From NCBI RefSeq assembly GCF_030272615.1, contig NC_081409.1, positions 910,925,330 through 910,989,329 on the forward strand: a DNA stretch of 64,000 bases. The letters are read 5' to 3'. The notes beneath the pieces are model-generated. The model saw nothing but the letters and a program-made list of their open reading frames with translations, did not search any database and had not been told where the DNA came from. Positions within the stretch are counted from its first letter, which is position 1. The number at the start of each line of letters is the position of its first letter. Source of the stretch: Cryptomeria japonica. Lineage: Eukaryota; Streptophyta; Pinopsida; Cupressales; Cupressaceae. This document shows positions 10,558-21,703 of the stretch, piece by piece. A program made the position numbers and the translations under genes.

Positions 10558-12054
10558 TGTAAATGTTATTGCAATTTCCAATTTAATGAACAAGTTATAT
10601 GCAGGATGGTGTATTTAGAATTTTGATATTATAACTATGACTATAATGTTGTTGTCTTTCTTTTGTTGTAGGTGTTTATGGTGAAAATGGATAACAATAA
10701 TAACAAAATTGAAAGGCTAAATGAATTCAACCACCAAACCCTAGCCTAACAACAACAAAGATCCACCATAACATATGAAGATTACCTAAGACAATGCAAA
10801 TCAAATGAAATCACAAAGATTATACCATTACATGTCCAATAGGTTTTTGATCTCCATTCTTCCTATCTCCATTGATCTTGCTTGATATATTTGCTCTCAG
10901 ATTTTATGTGCACAAGAGCTCAACAAAGAACGGAATGTGGTTGCAAGTAGGATCGTAGTGTAGTCAAGTGCATAAAATGATTAGCTAGGTTGATTAGGGT
11001 TTGATAATGAAGGAAGCATCTCCTTATATAGACGACACAAATATGAAATGGAGGGATAAGATTGAGAGGTGTAAAAGGAGGTCGGCTATGATTAGAGGGT
11101 AGGTAGAAGAAATAATAAAATAATGAAAGAGGTAGGTAGTGTAGGAATTAAGAGATGAATGACATGTGTCATGGGTAGAAAAAGGCTAATGAATTAATTA
11201 AATAAATAAAGATTTATTTAATTAATAGAAGAAATGAGATCAATTAAATAAATAAATATTTATTTAATTTAGGAAAAGGATAATTTAAATAAATAAATGT
11301 ATTTATTCAAATGAGAAATAAGGCTAGAAGAGGATAAATGAATTGATTAAATAAATAAAGATTTATTTAATTAATAGAAGAATTAGGCTTAGATAATTAA
11401 ATAAATAAAATATTTATTTAATTAGACATGACAATTTTGGGTGTCTACAGTAGGTATGGAGGATGAACATGTATCGATTTCAATGTCATCTCCTTGCTTT
11501 TGAATGATGTATATATATAAGGTAGTCACGATCAAGTGGCACCTTGATCGAACATGTCTTTTAGACATGTCCGACCAAGATGTCACTTGGTCGTGACTTT
11601 TACAACCATCAACCATCAACCGATTCACTCGGTGTCTATGATAACTAATCGGTGCCATTGATAACAGATCGATATAAACATACCAAATAATGAATCGGTA
11701 TCATCGATAATAGATCCATATAGACATACCCGATAATGAATCAGTATCATTGTAAATGATAACAGGTCGATATAAACACACCCGATAATGAATCGGTGTC
11801 AAAGCAAATGTTAACAGATTGATAACTAATAGCATTAGATTGACGCTTACTTTGTTAAGCAAGTTGTCGATCTAATTCATCTTTATCAATGTTAATATTA
11901 TAATCATGATCAATGTTATAATCTGATAAACATATTCAGTTCGGAAAGCATAAATCAGATAATCTAATAGCATAGATGAATAAACCAAAACAGAATAGAG
12001 GAGATTAACGGGTAAGGAAAGTCTTATCTTGCAGAAGCTACTAATGCATTAACA
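10558..12054 (-). repeat. Copia 2 5' LTR, interrupted by a solo LTR
   Basis: Pieces 10558-10672 and 11455-12054 align with the 3' LTR at 4748-5463. The break holds a 777-bp insertion with its own duplication GTAGG. Confidence 0.92.
10673..11449 (-). mobile_element. Solo LTR inside the Copia 2 LTR (duplication GTAGG)
   Basis: Flanked by GTAGG at 10668-10672 and 11450-11454. On the minus strand it starts TGTAGACACCC and ends CCATAAACA. A TATATAAG box sits at 11030-11023 on that strand. Between about 11190 and 11425 a motif ATTAAATAAATAAA/TTTATTTAATT recurs at least four times, mostly self-complementary. The TGTAGACACC start is common in plant Gypsy LTRs, but I cannot name the family. Confidence 0.88.
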
Positions 12055-12059
12055 CAACA

Positions 12060-12145
12060 TATCACCCAAATCAACTCTCTACAACAAACCAATTCTCTAC
12101 AACATAGGAATATGTTGGCATCAATGACAACAACACATTCCAACA
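12060..12145 (-). mobile_element. Copia 1 5' LTR, second part
   Basis: Continuation of the Copia 1 LTR after the Copia 2 target duplication. It ends CATTCCAACA at 12145, mirroring the TGTTGG start at 3504. A second CCAACA at 12161 is a less likely boundary. Confidence 0.6.
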
Positions 12146-12189
12146 ACTCTAATATCCAACATTAACTGTTGGTTGCAAATTACACAAAG

Positions 12190-12857
12190 ATGATACATGT
12201 CTAGATGTCGATTAGAAGTGCATATCTATGATTGGAGGATTGTCATATCTAATTGCCTCTAGACCAAATATTATGCAGGTCGTATGTTTAGATGCAAGAT
12301 TTTAGACTAATTTGAAGCAATCACATGAACAAAAAATGAAGAGGATTTTTAGAAACCTGAAAGGGACTCGTGATTTTGGTCTTTGGTACAAGAAGCATGG
12401 AGATTTCATGTTGAAAGCATATACAAATGATGATTGGGCTGAAAGCATTGATGACAAGAAAAGTACTAATGGTGGTGCATTCTTTTTGGGAGACAAATTG
12501 GTTTCATGGTTAAGTAAGAAGTAGGACTCGATGTCATTATCTACAACATAAGCAAAATACATTGTGGCAACATCTTGTTGTACTCAATTTATGTGGATGA
12601 AACAGACTCTTAAAGATATCAAACTAGTGTATGACGAAGCCATTCTTATTATGTGTGATAATACCAATGCTATAAACATTTCAAAAAATCTGGTAATGCA
12701 CTCAAGAACAAAACATATCTCAACATGTTATCACTTCTTAAGGGAGAAGGTTGCAGAGAAGGAAGTCAAACTAGAATATATCTCTACAAAAGAACAGGTA
12801 GTAGACATTTTCTGTAAGGTCTTGGCAACTGATACTTTTGAGTATCTCAAACAATAA
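12190..12857 (+). pseudogene. Copia 3 end of reverse transcriptase and RNase H, decayed
   Basis: Plus-strand remains of a Copia pol C-terminus. The first part (about 12190-12310) reads SMIGGLSYLIASRPNIM, the usual RT/RNase H junction, with stops. The second (12312-12524) has RIFRNLKGTRDFGLWY and the SxNGGAFFLG RNase H start. The third (12564-12857) has the IMCDNTNAINIS Asp-Asn motif, SRTKHIS and KEQVVDIFCKVL, matching the Copia end EQxADIFTKxL. A TAG at 12522 follows SWLSKK where Gln is usual. The 5' part of the element is absent, because Copia 1 abuts at 12145. Confidence 0.87.
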
Positions 12858-13144
12858 CTAAGGGTTATTGCCCCTCTTTTTTCTAACTAGATGCATTATA
12901 GTGGTGCATCTTTCCAAGGGGAGATTTAGTGTTTATTCTTTATCTCCTGGATTGATGTTGTTACTACTCTCAGGGAGTGGTGGTATGTGTTGGTCAATAT
13001 TTCATACATCACCCTTTGTCTTTGATGTCAAAGGGGGAGAGAGAGTTGTGAAATTTGGAGAGAAAGTTGTGAGATTTGGAGAGAGAGTTGTGAGATTTAT
13101 GCAAGTATTGATCAAATGTTATTTCAGGTGTTGCTATCAATGAT
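12858..13144 (+). other. Copia 3 3' untranslated region with an 18-bp repeat
   Basis: Between the pol stop and the polypurine tract. At 13034-13098 the unit GAGAGTTGTGAAATTTGG (about 18-20 bp) is repeated three to four times. No gene. Confidence 0.55.
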
Positions 13145-13155
13145 AAAGGGGGAGA
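13145..13155 (+). promoter_or_regulatory. Copia 3 polypurine tract
   Basis: AAAGGGGGAGA just before the LTR, the typical Copia plus-strand primer site. Confidence 0.8.
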
Positions 13156-13156
13156 T

Positions 13157-14522
13157 TATTAGAAGTATGAGCTTGTATTGTTGTTGTTGATGTCAAACTT
13201 AGATATCAAGATGGATTTTGGTCCAAATATGCTCTTGGTTGTTGCAGCTATGGTTTGTGTTGCAAATTGAGTTTGGCATTTTTGGTGTTGATTGTGGCAT
13301 TTCAGTTCAAATGGTTATTTTTGTTCTCTGGTAGTAAGTGTGTCTATCATATTGGTCTGGAAAGTCTTCGGTGACCTCTGGATATGTTGCAAATTGTGTT
13401 GTCATTTAGTGGATGTGATTTTATGGCTCGTATAATATTCTCGACATACTTTTGTGATGGTTTCTTTGCTTCGCAAGAGAGATTTGTTGTTTCATGTTTG
13501 TGACATTCAGTTGTGTTATGTTTCAATGTGTCTGATTGAGTTAGCTTGGTTGGATCATATTCCTTTGGTTTGAATATGCATTGGAGGATGTTTTAAGAAG
13601 CTATTATGGGTCTCACCATGGCATGTGGAGATCCGTGTGAGGTATTTTGTATTGAAAGATGCTCTTTGGCCAACTGATTGCTATTTCTACATGTTTCGTT
13701 TAGTGGCGTCTTTGGAGAATGTACTAGCATGTCCAGATCATTGGACTCATCTTAGAAGGATATATTGTGATGTGTTTTGGTCCACTCTTTCTCCTAGAAT
13801 GAACCGCTTTGAGTATTTTTGGTTCTTGTCACTTGTTTTATGTAATAATGCTTATTCTATTTTTGGCTAACCCTCAATTAGGTTTTAAATGAGCTATCTC
13901 ATATTTAAGGAGTACAAATTTATGAGTTGAATGTGTGTTGTATGGATTGTGTGTGAATTGATGAGAAGAGTATGCGAATGATGTGCAAGTAAAATTGAAA
14001 GTGCAAAAGTCAAAGCTTTGAAGGCAATATATTCAATGAGACAGTGTGTTGTGACAATGACGGTTATCAAAGGTGTTTGCCAAGATATTGGTCACTTGAT
14101 CCAATTGTTCAAGGACAATTTCATGTTCAAGAGATCCTTCTCTATTTCAATTCTACTCTTTCCTTTGTTGTTAATTGATAGTGAGTCCTTCGGCAACAAC
14201 TTGTATCTTGCCTTGAAGCAATGAGCCTCGGTTGTGCAAGTCCTTGTATCTTGCCCTAAGGTAGTGTGCCTTAGCCCTACAATCATGTGTTGTTTCTCTT
14301 TAGCAGTGAGCCTAAAACTTTGTAATCATTCGCATTCATATTGTGAGTTAGATTGTCACCATGGTTTTTTGTTTGTTTGGGTTTTCCATGTAAATCTAGT
14401 GTTCATGTGTTGTTGATTTATTTGTTACTGCTATGTTGGTGATGTTTATAAGTATTTTGTTTTAAAGTTCTGGACTAATTCACCCCTCACCCCCCTCTCT
14501 CAGTCTTGCCGTATGTTCAACA
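13157..14522 (+). mobile_element. Copia 3 3' LTR
   Basis: A 1366-bp LTR running from just after the polypurine tract to ...TTCAACA at 14522. Its first bases read TATTAGA, a decayed TGTTGGA. The opening resembles the reverse complement of the Copia 1 LTR end at 12145, and the C-rich TAATTCACCCC near 14475 matches the Copia 1 LTR. ORFs in it are not recognisable genes. Confidence 0.75.
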
Positions 14523-17500
14523 ATATAACCCCTACAAATACAAGAGTATAATATATCCACTTAGAGTAGTATATAACCCCTACAAATACACGTGTATAAT
14601 ATATAATACAATATTACAGTAAACACCCCATTAATGAAAATCCCCAACCTATGTCTCAAGAATATTTAGTATTATAACCCCTACATATACAAGTGTATAA
14701 TATATCCATCCCAAGCACCCAATATATAGAACAATTCCAAATCCAAAAATTGCAGTTGATTTCCAATACCATAGGCCAAAACTATACGCAAAATTTGAGC
14801 ACATAAGTGCATAGTCCAAGTTCCTACTCATGAATGTATCTCCCATATAGAATGTAACTCCAAGTCAAGAAATCTACCCACCAAAGTTAGGCACTCAATT
14901 TTAAACTAACCAAACATCTTTGAAGATATTCTTAAGCATCATAAATCGGTTAGAGTCTTGCTTGACTAATGGCAAGCTACTTCCCAAAATAATGGCAGAC
15001 TACTTCTGTCAATGGCGAACTACCTCAACCAAATAGTGTCAAGACTTTTAACAGTGTCAATAACGTTTTAGAATGACAAGAATTTAACAAAGCATCTAAC
15101 TGCTCGACTATATCATGGACAAAAAATAACTTATGCATCGATAATCAGCAAATCAATAAGAAAGCACTCGAATGATTATCTTATTTTTGCAATATGTAGG
15201 AAGATGATTACATTCATTTTATCGCAATCTTTATTCAGATCAATTTGGCTCGATCCTTGTTTGTCTCTTCTGACTTCCTTTCATTCTGCCCAATTCCTCC
15301 CTGAATCGATGTCTCTTCTTGCTAAAGTCATTGTCTCCACTTAATCTGGGTTGTGTCTATTTTAACCGATGAAAAAATAACCCCATATAACCCCACACCA
15401 ATCTGTTCTTCCAGACCCTCAACTCAAATAATCCGTCCTCCTTTCTCCCCGTTCCAAACCATTTTGTTCCACCGTTTCCCGAACACTTGTAACTGATAAT
15501 TGCACAAACCGGTTCTAGCAAAGGGAAAAATGATTGGAGGTGAGAGATCCTAGATCCTCCTCCATCAAACACGGCCAAGGAGATTCCCCCAAATTTAGAA
15601 AACATGTCAAATGAGGAAAAGAGAAGATGTCAACTCCAAACAAGCAGCCAAATTTTAACGAAGAACACAAAACCTAATTAGGGAAAACAAAAAAGAGGGA
15701 TCGATGCTCTTGCATCAACGACTAAGTCTACTTCATAAGTCCCTCCTACATATTATTATGCATCATAAAATTCTTTTACACATCTTATAAATCCATAGAT
15801 GTCCTTATACATTGTGCATGGCATAGATACCCTTACACATCGTAATGCAATAGGCAAGTGGGTAATATGTCATTTCCAAGGATGCTTGAGATTTGTCCCA
15901 AATAGGGCACCCTTTTTCATGTGGCCTCATGTGTACAACATATTACGATATTAAATAAATAAAATGTCTACCCAAATTTGCATTTTGTATAATGCCTAAT
16001 CCTCACATGAAAGAAAACCAAAGTAAGACCATAGTTTAGATCACATGAATTAACACAGAAGGACAATCACCTATTTCAAAACCTATAAGCGGGAACAAAT
16101 TCATATGACATCAACTGTGAGCAAAAATACAACCAAAGGATATTGCATAAGATGAGGGCACCTAAAACTAGAAGTTAATATATAGTTTAAACAATGCATG
16201 GACTATGCCAATAAGTTGAACATGTCTATTGAGGATCAAAAGCATTTAAACAAAAAATTTAAGATAATGTACATTTTTTTCTTGTTATTAATGATTGCAT
16301 GCTTTCACAATCGTAGCATGACATTTGAATTTTAAGTTTGTTTCTTGTTATTAATGATTTCATGTTTTCACAATCGTAACATTACATATGAATTTTAACT
16401 AGATAATTTTCTCTAATTTTTTTAATTTATGGTTTCAAATGTATCTAATAAAAAAAAATCTAGAATATTTTGCAATCTTTATTATGTATTAAAATGAACA
16501 CTTGTGCTGGTTGTTTTCAATTAAAATCACTATATCTTCAATAAAATAGAGTGCTTTGTTTTGCCAATAATGGCATAATGTGATGGTCAAATAGTATGGT
16601 GTGCTTCTTGCTACCAAGGTTCAAACCCCTATAGAAGTGTTGATGTTGAGGGTTTATGTTGAGGATGAGATCCCTGTATGTGACCTCACTAGTTCATAGC
16701 TTTGGTCAAAAGCATTTAGCCTTATGTGTGTGTCTAGAGAGAGAGAGGCAGTGTGTGTGTGTGTTGCTATGCATTAGAAACTCTTCAAGCTATTTTTTTC
16801 TCATGATTTCTTTTTACTTACATATCTGAGATATTTATTTTTAAAAAAATTCAGGCATTTAAAATTTTAATGCAAAATTCTCAAATTGTATCCCTAAACA
16901 CAATTTCACATACTTGATTTTAAGAATAATTCTCATTACTATAATAACAAAGAAAGTATACCACTTCATGAAAAGGACCACAAATAAACTATATATAATT
17001 GAATTGTTCTAATCATTTACTAACTAGAAGAAGTCAGATGACCATCCTCTTTTTGAATTTCCAGTGTTCTTTGTTACCGTTGAAATTGGATTGCATCACC
17101 TTTCAAAACCTTCCACTCTACCGCAAAGCATTAAAAAAAACGAATTATGATGGGAACAAATCATTTGTTGGTAAACATCCGGTATCTGAAAACATAGCAT
17201 GTTCCTTTGGTACAGCAGAATTTTTGAGATGACTCAACATTAGACAATATGCTTTAAATAATCAATAGTTCTCATAATTCCATTTGTATACAAGTCTCAT
17301 TGCAAAACAAAGAAATTGAGCAAACTTCAGATTTGAAATGTACGAGTGAAAGGTGCTAACAGAATCAACCGTGTGATGTTCGCAGATTATTTAACATTAT
17401 TTAACACACATCAATTATAATGCCTTATATTACAGCACACAGGTCGTAAGAAAATAAGTGTATTTGTGGCTTTGAGTATGGTAATCATATATGTATGCAT

Positions 17501-17887
17501 TAATTGCACAACATTAAACGACTTTTGTCATGAAATATATTGCTGAACAAATAATCTCATACAATGTAAGACATTTTCTGCCAAAAGTTCTAAAGCACTT
17601 TTAGCTGTGCATGTATACTATTTGTAAAAGGTCACACTGCATTCTCTTTCTACCTTCTAATCTGCTTCGTTGCATTGCATTTAGGCATATTGCATCCATC
17701 ACTGAATAATTAGACTAGATTAGGATAGCTTTTTGTGGCGTGTTACCTTCATTGCAGGCAAGATCGCCCTTATATAGATGGCTTTATTTTCATTGCGTGT
17801 TATTGACCCTCGTAAGCAAAGCATCCTAGCTTTCATTATCTTGCCTCTTTTGTTTAACCACTACAGACTTGCTAAGTGTTTGACCTA
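14523..17887. other. Intergenic region with short repeats
   Basis: A unit TATAACCCCTACAAATAC...GTGTATAATATAT occurs three times (about 14523, 14570 and 14673). A GT/GA microsatellite lies at about 16727-16766. No convincing gene is seen on either strand; the longest frames are short and lack recognisable features. The last 200 bases probably include the 3' untranslated region of the host gene. Confidence 0.5.
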
Positions 17888-18005
17888 TTAGTCTTGGACT
17901 GCACGTCTGATAATCAACTTGTAGGTCTCTCCTTGATCTCTCTCCATAAGATGGTCAGCAGACTCTATTCCCAGCCATACAGGTGTAAAAGCTCTGCTGA
18001 ATATC
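17888..18005 (-). CDS. NST1-like protein gene, coding exon 3 (terminal)
   Basis: Proposed last coding exon of the host gene. The minus strand shows acceptor TTGCAG (AG at 18007-18006), and the exon then runs 118 bases to TAA at 17890-17888. Joined to the donor at 18631 it restores the frame exactly: AT from exon 2 plus G here makes Met, followed by IFSRAFTPVWLGIES and a short basic tail of about 20 residues. The alternative is an unspliced stop at 18630-18628, two codons past the donor. I prefer splicing because donor, acceptor and phase all agree, but no family motif confirms this tail. Confidence 0.6.
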
Positions 18006-18631
18006 CTGCAATTATAGCCTATCATAACAAAATATAGATTTTGAGGGAAGACAAACAGTTACTATCAAATCTCATTTTGAATTTTAAGGATTGCATAGAT
18101 TGAGGAAATGTACAAACAAGTTTCAGTTGAGAAAAAAAATCAGCAAAATAAAAAGGTAAAAATAAAATCTACAAAAACAATAAATCATGAAGGAAAATCT
18201 TGCCAATATCCAATCTGCACAAAGCTATAAGCCATAAATGTCCAGCTCTAATGTCTCAGCAAAAAGTGTTTCTTTTGGTCATGTTTTTAGCAATCCTAAC
18301 GTAACTTGTAAGTTCCTGCTTGTCATGAAACAAAGTCGAATTCATGGGTATAAAGTAACAAAAGATTCATATCATCATGGCATAATAAAATGCATCCCAA
18401 TACATGCTAAGAACCCAATATACACGAGCTCTTAGGTACCTACGTGTATAGTAACAAAATACTAACCTTAGATCCATGTTAGAGAGAAAAATCTGTATTA
18501 AAAGAAAGAAATTTTATAGACATACCTTCCAATGATTTCCAAAACTGACTATAAAAACAACTTGAGAATTGTCTGTGACAAAATCAATAATATCAGAAAA
18601 TGCTTGAATATAGATTATAAATTGTGCTTAC

Positions 18632-19659
18632 ATGGTTAAATTATTCTCTTCTACATCGTTCAAGGAATTTTCAGTTGCTCCTTTCTTGATGCAATTTACA
18701 AAATTGGGAGGAAACAGTTGACTATCCAGCTCATTACAATCTTCAACGGTACATTGAAAACTTGGTTGATTCGGACAAAAATTGACATCCCCATTCTCTT
18801 GGTTGGAATTGTCATTCTCCAATAAAGGTAAGATGCAACTAGGAATATGGTTTTCAAGTTCAGTATATGATTGTGAAATACTATCGGAAAATGGCTGAAT
18901 TAAACATCTCTTCTCATTGGGCATGTTCTGTGCAGGCAGAAACCGAGAAGACTTGTCCAATGTAGAATGACCGACCTTTGGCACCTCCCGCATATGCCTA
19001 TTTATATTTTCATAACTTTCATTTGAAACATCCGAAAATATGGATGGTAAACTCCATAAATCTGTGACGCAGGAAATCTGATCTCCATTACAATGAAAAC
19101 TACAATTGGTTTCTGTAGACAATGCTCTTGAAACCGGAGATGGAATATGTACCGGCCTGTGACTTGGAGCAGATATGGGTGAGCAACCTGACGACTGAAT
19201 TCCAGTTGCTTTGGTATCTGAAGGACTGGATCCAACTGCTGCAGAATAGCTTATGACAGATTCTGTAACAGGTCCAAGCAATGATATGGCATCTTGTTGA
19301 TATAAGGAATCTTTATAGGTGATACTTCCAACTGTAACCAGCCTAACTGGAGAAACTTGAGAATCTGGTGAAATAACCCCACATGACACTAAATCGCTAC
19401 ATTTTGATGTAGCTGCTGCTAAAGTAGGTGAAGTGTGCTCAAATGAGCCAAAAGAGATGCTGGTAGAAGGTGAAGATGACAGCGGGACCTGCATTGCAAA
19501 AGAGTTGCTGCTTATTTCAATTGGCTTCTCCTCTTTGAACTTACTTTCCAATGCTGAATTATGAGACATGCAAGAAGATGTTGAAGGTCTTGTACACAGA
19601 TTCTCCCATGATTTTGAGTGGGTTGTCACTTGCGATATCATTTGCAGCTCAACTCCCAC
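18632..19659 (-). CDS. NST1-like protein gene, coding exon 2
   Basis: Begins right after acceptor TTTGTTTAG (AG at 19661-19660) in phase 0 and ends at 18632 before a GTAAGC donor. It encodes about 342 residues rich in Ser, Pro and Thr, with no stop. Composition suggests a disordered, probably regulatory C-terminal half. The stretch with PSPVSRALS and LWSLPSIFSDVSN may contain the short conserved motifs seen in plant NST1-like proteins, but I cannot confirm this from memory. The open frame, clean splice sites and lack of repeats mark it as a functional gene part, unlike the surrounding retroelement frames. Confidence 0.8.
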
Positions 19660-20134
19660 CTAAACAAATAGCATTTTCTCAATTAAATTTTGTTTTTTGC
19701 ATGCAAACATGCATCCACAACAATGAGTAAAGAAAACAAGCAGATGCTGATTTGCACAACTGCCACACACGGAAGTTATTAAGGCACCTGCTTGTATTTA
19801 TAATGGTAACAAGAGGTCCTGAAAGCAAGGAAGGAAAAAATACATAATATAAGTGAGCTGTGCATGATTCACATCTCACTTAATTGGTTAAAAGCCATGA
19901 ATAGCAACAGGAATCCACATATGAAAAGAATTAAGTCTCCCATCTACCTTCAATCTGTCAATTTCAGATACTAATTTGACTATTTAATTTCCAGGTTGCT
20001 AACATTGTGGATATAAAAACGAAAAACTAAAGGCAGATGCAACAAAGTGTAAAAATTTTGGAGATGCAAACTACATTCCAGTATAGATAATGCAAACAAA
20101 GAGAAATATGGAATAAAATCATTAAACAACTTAC

Positions 20135-21703
20135 ATGTGACTCCAAAGGAGTTATTCTATCCATGCAACCATTTACATGCTTCACTGCCTTGAAATCTCC
20201 ACATTCCTTGCTCCCAGTAAGAAATGTTTTGTTATTACAAGTGACCTCAGGCCTAAGATGAGTTCCTTTGTTCCATATATTTGAACAGGCTGTCCTGTTC
20301 CAAACAGAATTGTTAACCTGCCCACGGTTTAGACTAATTGATCCAGCCGAGCCATTTTCATTAGATGAAGCATCTAGAGAACTATTTATTTTACCTGGCT
20401 TCACACCAGATTTTTCACCACATACCCTTGTTACAGGACTTGAATATGAAGCTGACCTTCCATGAGAGATAATATAATATTTCGCAGGAGCAGAATATTG
20501 GGAGGTGTCAACCTGTGCTGTACCATTTATTGCTCCTTTCCTGGCCTGCCCATTTGTTTTGAACCCTTTTTGCAAAGTTAAATGAAGAGTTTTGGAGTTC
20601 TTCACATTCTTCATGGGCTCTGCAACTGACCATGATGTGCTTTCTAATATCTTTTTTCCCGTTTCCTCATTTTCCTCTAATTTGATCTTCTCCTTTATGC
20701 TTTCTTTTTTATTTTTTAACACTTCCCCATCCTCTACAAGATTACCCTTAGCAGACACCTTTGTCTTCCTATTCTTCACTGCCTGTGGCCTCCTACCTAT
20801 TTCCTTCTCTCTGTCTATTTCCTGCTCCCTCACTGTGACTGCTTCCCTTTCAAACTCTTTCTCAACCTCCAATTTCTGATTCCTTAACTTGCTTCTTTCC
20901 TCAACTAATCTAGCAACCTCTTCTCTCTGCTTTCTCTCTTCTTCCTCAACCATTTCCTTCACTAATCTAGCTTGTCTCTTCTCCTCTGCCTTCCTCTTGG
21001 CTTTTTCCACCTTCTTCACATGAAAGTCGCACCTATCTTCACTTGTCTGTTTATCTGCCTTTGATCCAGAATTTAAGATTTCATGTTCTCTTAAAAAGTT
21101 CTTCTTCTGCATAATCTTCCAAAACCAGCCAACAATGAACATAGAGAATTCTACAGATTTTACTATAAACATAGCTAAGTCAGAACAAGACTCTCCTGAT
21201 GGACACTTTCCACCCTGAAGTATCCCTCGAAATGTGCCCATGCTACTTCCACAATAATTCTCCATATTTCCTGAACCTGAAATACCAGGATCCAGCTTAG
21301 TTATTTCCAATATAGGCCTCCGTGAAATGTGGCCACAGTATCCACACATGAATCTTCCACTCCCAGGATTTTGATCTCTATATGCTGTTAAGCAATTTCT
21401 GCACTTGCGTATTGCTTCTCTGCGCCACTTGGCTGCCATTTGTGATTCTACTCTTCCTCTCTCTTTCATTAGAGAATTCCGGTGTGCTCTCCAGGCACAA
21501 AGCCACGGAAATATAACTTCATACCATCCAATGCTAATCAAAAGCACCAAAATGCAAGCCAAACGAGAGGATGTTATTTCAAACCTAAGACTTGGGGGCA
21601 GAAATTGTGAAAATGCCCACAATGAGATAAGAGGGATAACCAACCATGTCAGCATGATGACAATGCGCCGTGACAGCCTTGATGTAACACACAATATACA
21701 CAT
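20135..21703 (-). CDS. NST1-like membrane protein gene, coding exon 1
   Basis: Encodes 523 residues. The start is taken as the ATG at 21703 (MCILCVTSRLSRR), because plant proteins annotated 'stress response NST1-like' begin with a similar MCILC sequence; an in-frame ATG 54 bases upstream would add 18 unrelated residues. Two hydrophobic segments (about residues 16-35 and 46-66) are followed by a zinc ribbon C101-X2-C104-X15-C120-X2-C123 in RNCLTAYRDQNPGSGRFMCG, a third hydrophobic segment (about 173-197) and a long charged coiled coil (about 228-310). The tail is Ser/Lys rich. The exon ends at a strong donor, CAT|GTAAGT (20134 down). Topology suggests an integral membrane protein with cytosolic coiled coil. 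The biochemical role is unknown; yeast NST1 itself is only loosely related. It is the only apparently intact cellular gene in the window. Confidence 0.85.

Larger units (their letters stand above)
4748..12054 (-). mobile_element. Copia 2: two-LTR element inserted in the Copia 1 LTR
   Basis: A full insertion. LTRs lie at 4748-5463 and 10558-12054 (the latter itself interrupted), both TG...CA, flanked by the 5-bp duplication CAACA at 4743-4747 and 12055-12059. The primer binding site at 10546-10557 and the polypurine tract at 5464-5473 face minus-strand transcription. The interior keeps only gag, protease and the start of the integrase region. No reverse transcriptase is visible, so it was mobilised in trans or has lost that part. 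By eye the LTRs differ at about 20 of roughly 716 positions. Confidence 0.93.

Noticed and set aside
13625-13870. 81-codon frame in the Copia 3 LTR
   Set aside because: Lies wholly inside an LTR, with no family resemblance or coding features.
15357-15605. 82-codon minus-strand frame in intergenic DNA
   Set aside because: No recognisable domain, no splice support and ordinary length for chance.
16590-16640. GGTTCAAACCCC, a B-box-like sequence that might mark a SINE or tRNA
   Set aside because: No convincing A box, tRNA fold or flanking duplication could be found.
20592-20879. Plus-strand frame of 95 codons, Phe/Ser rich
   Set aside because: Antisense shadow of the coiled-coil coding part of the NST1-like exon 1.
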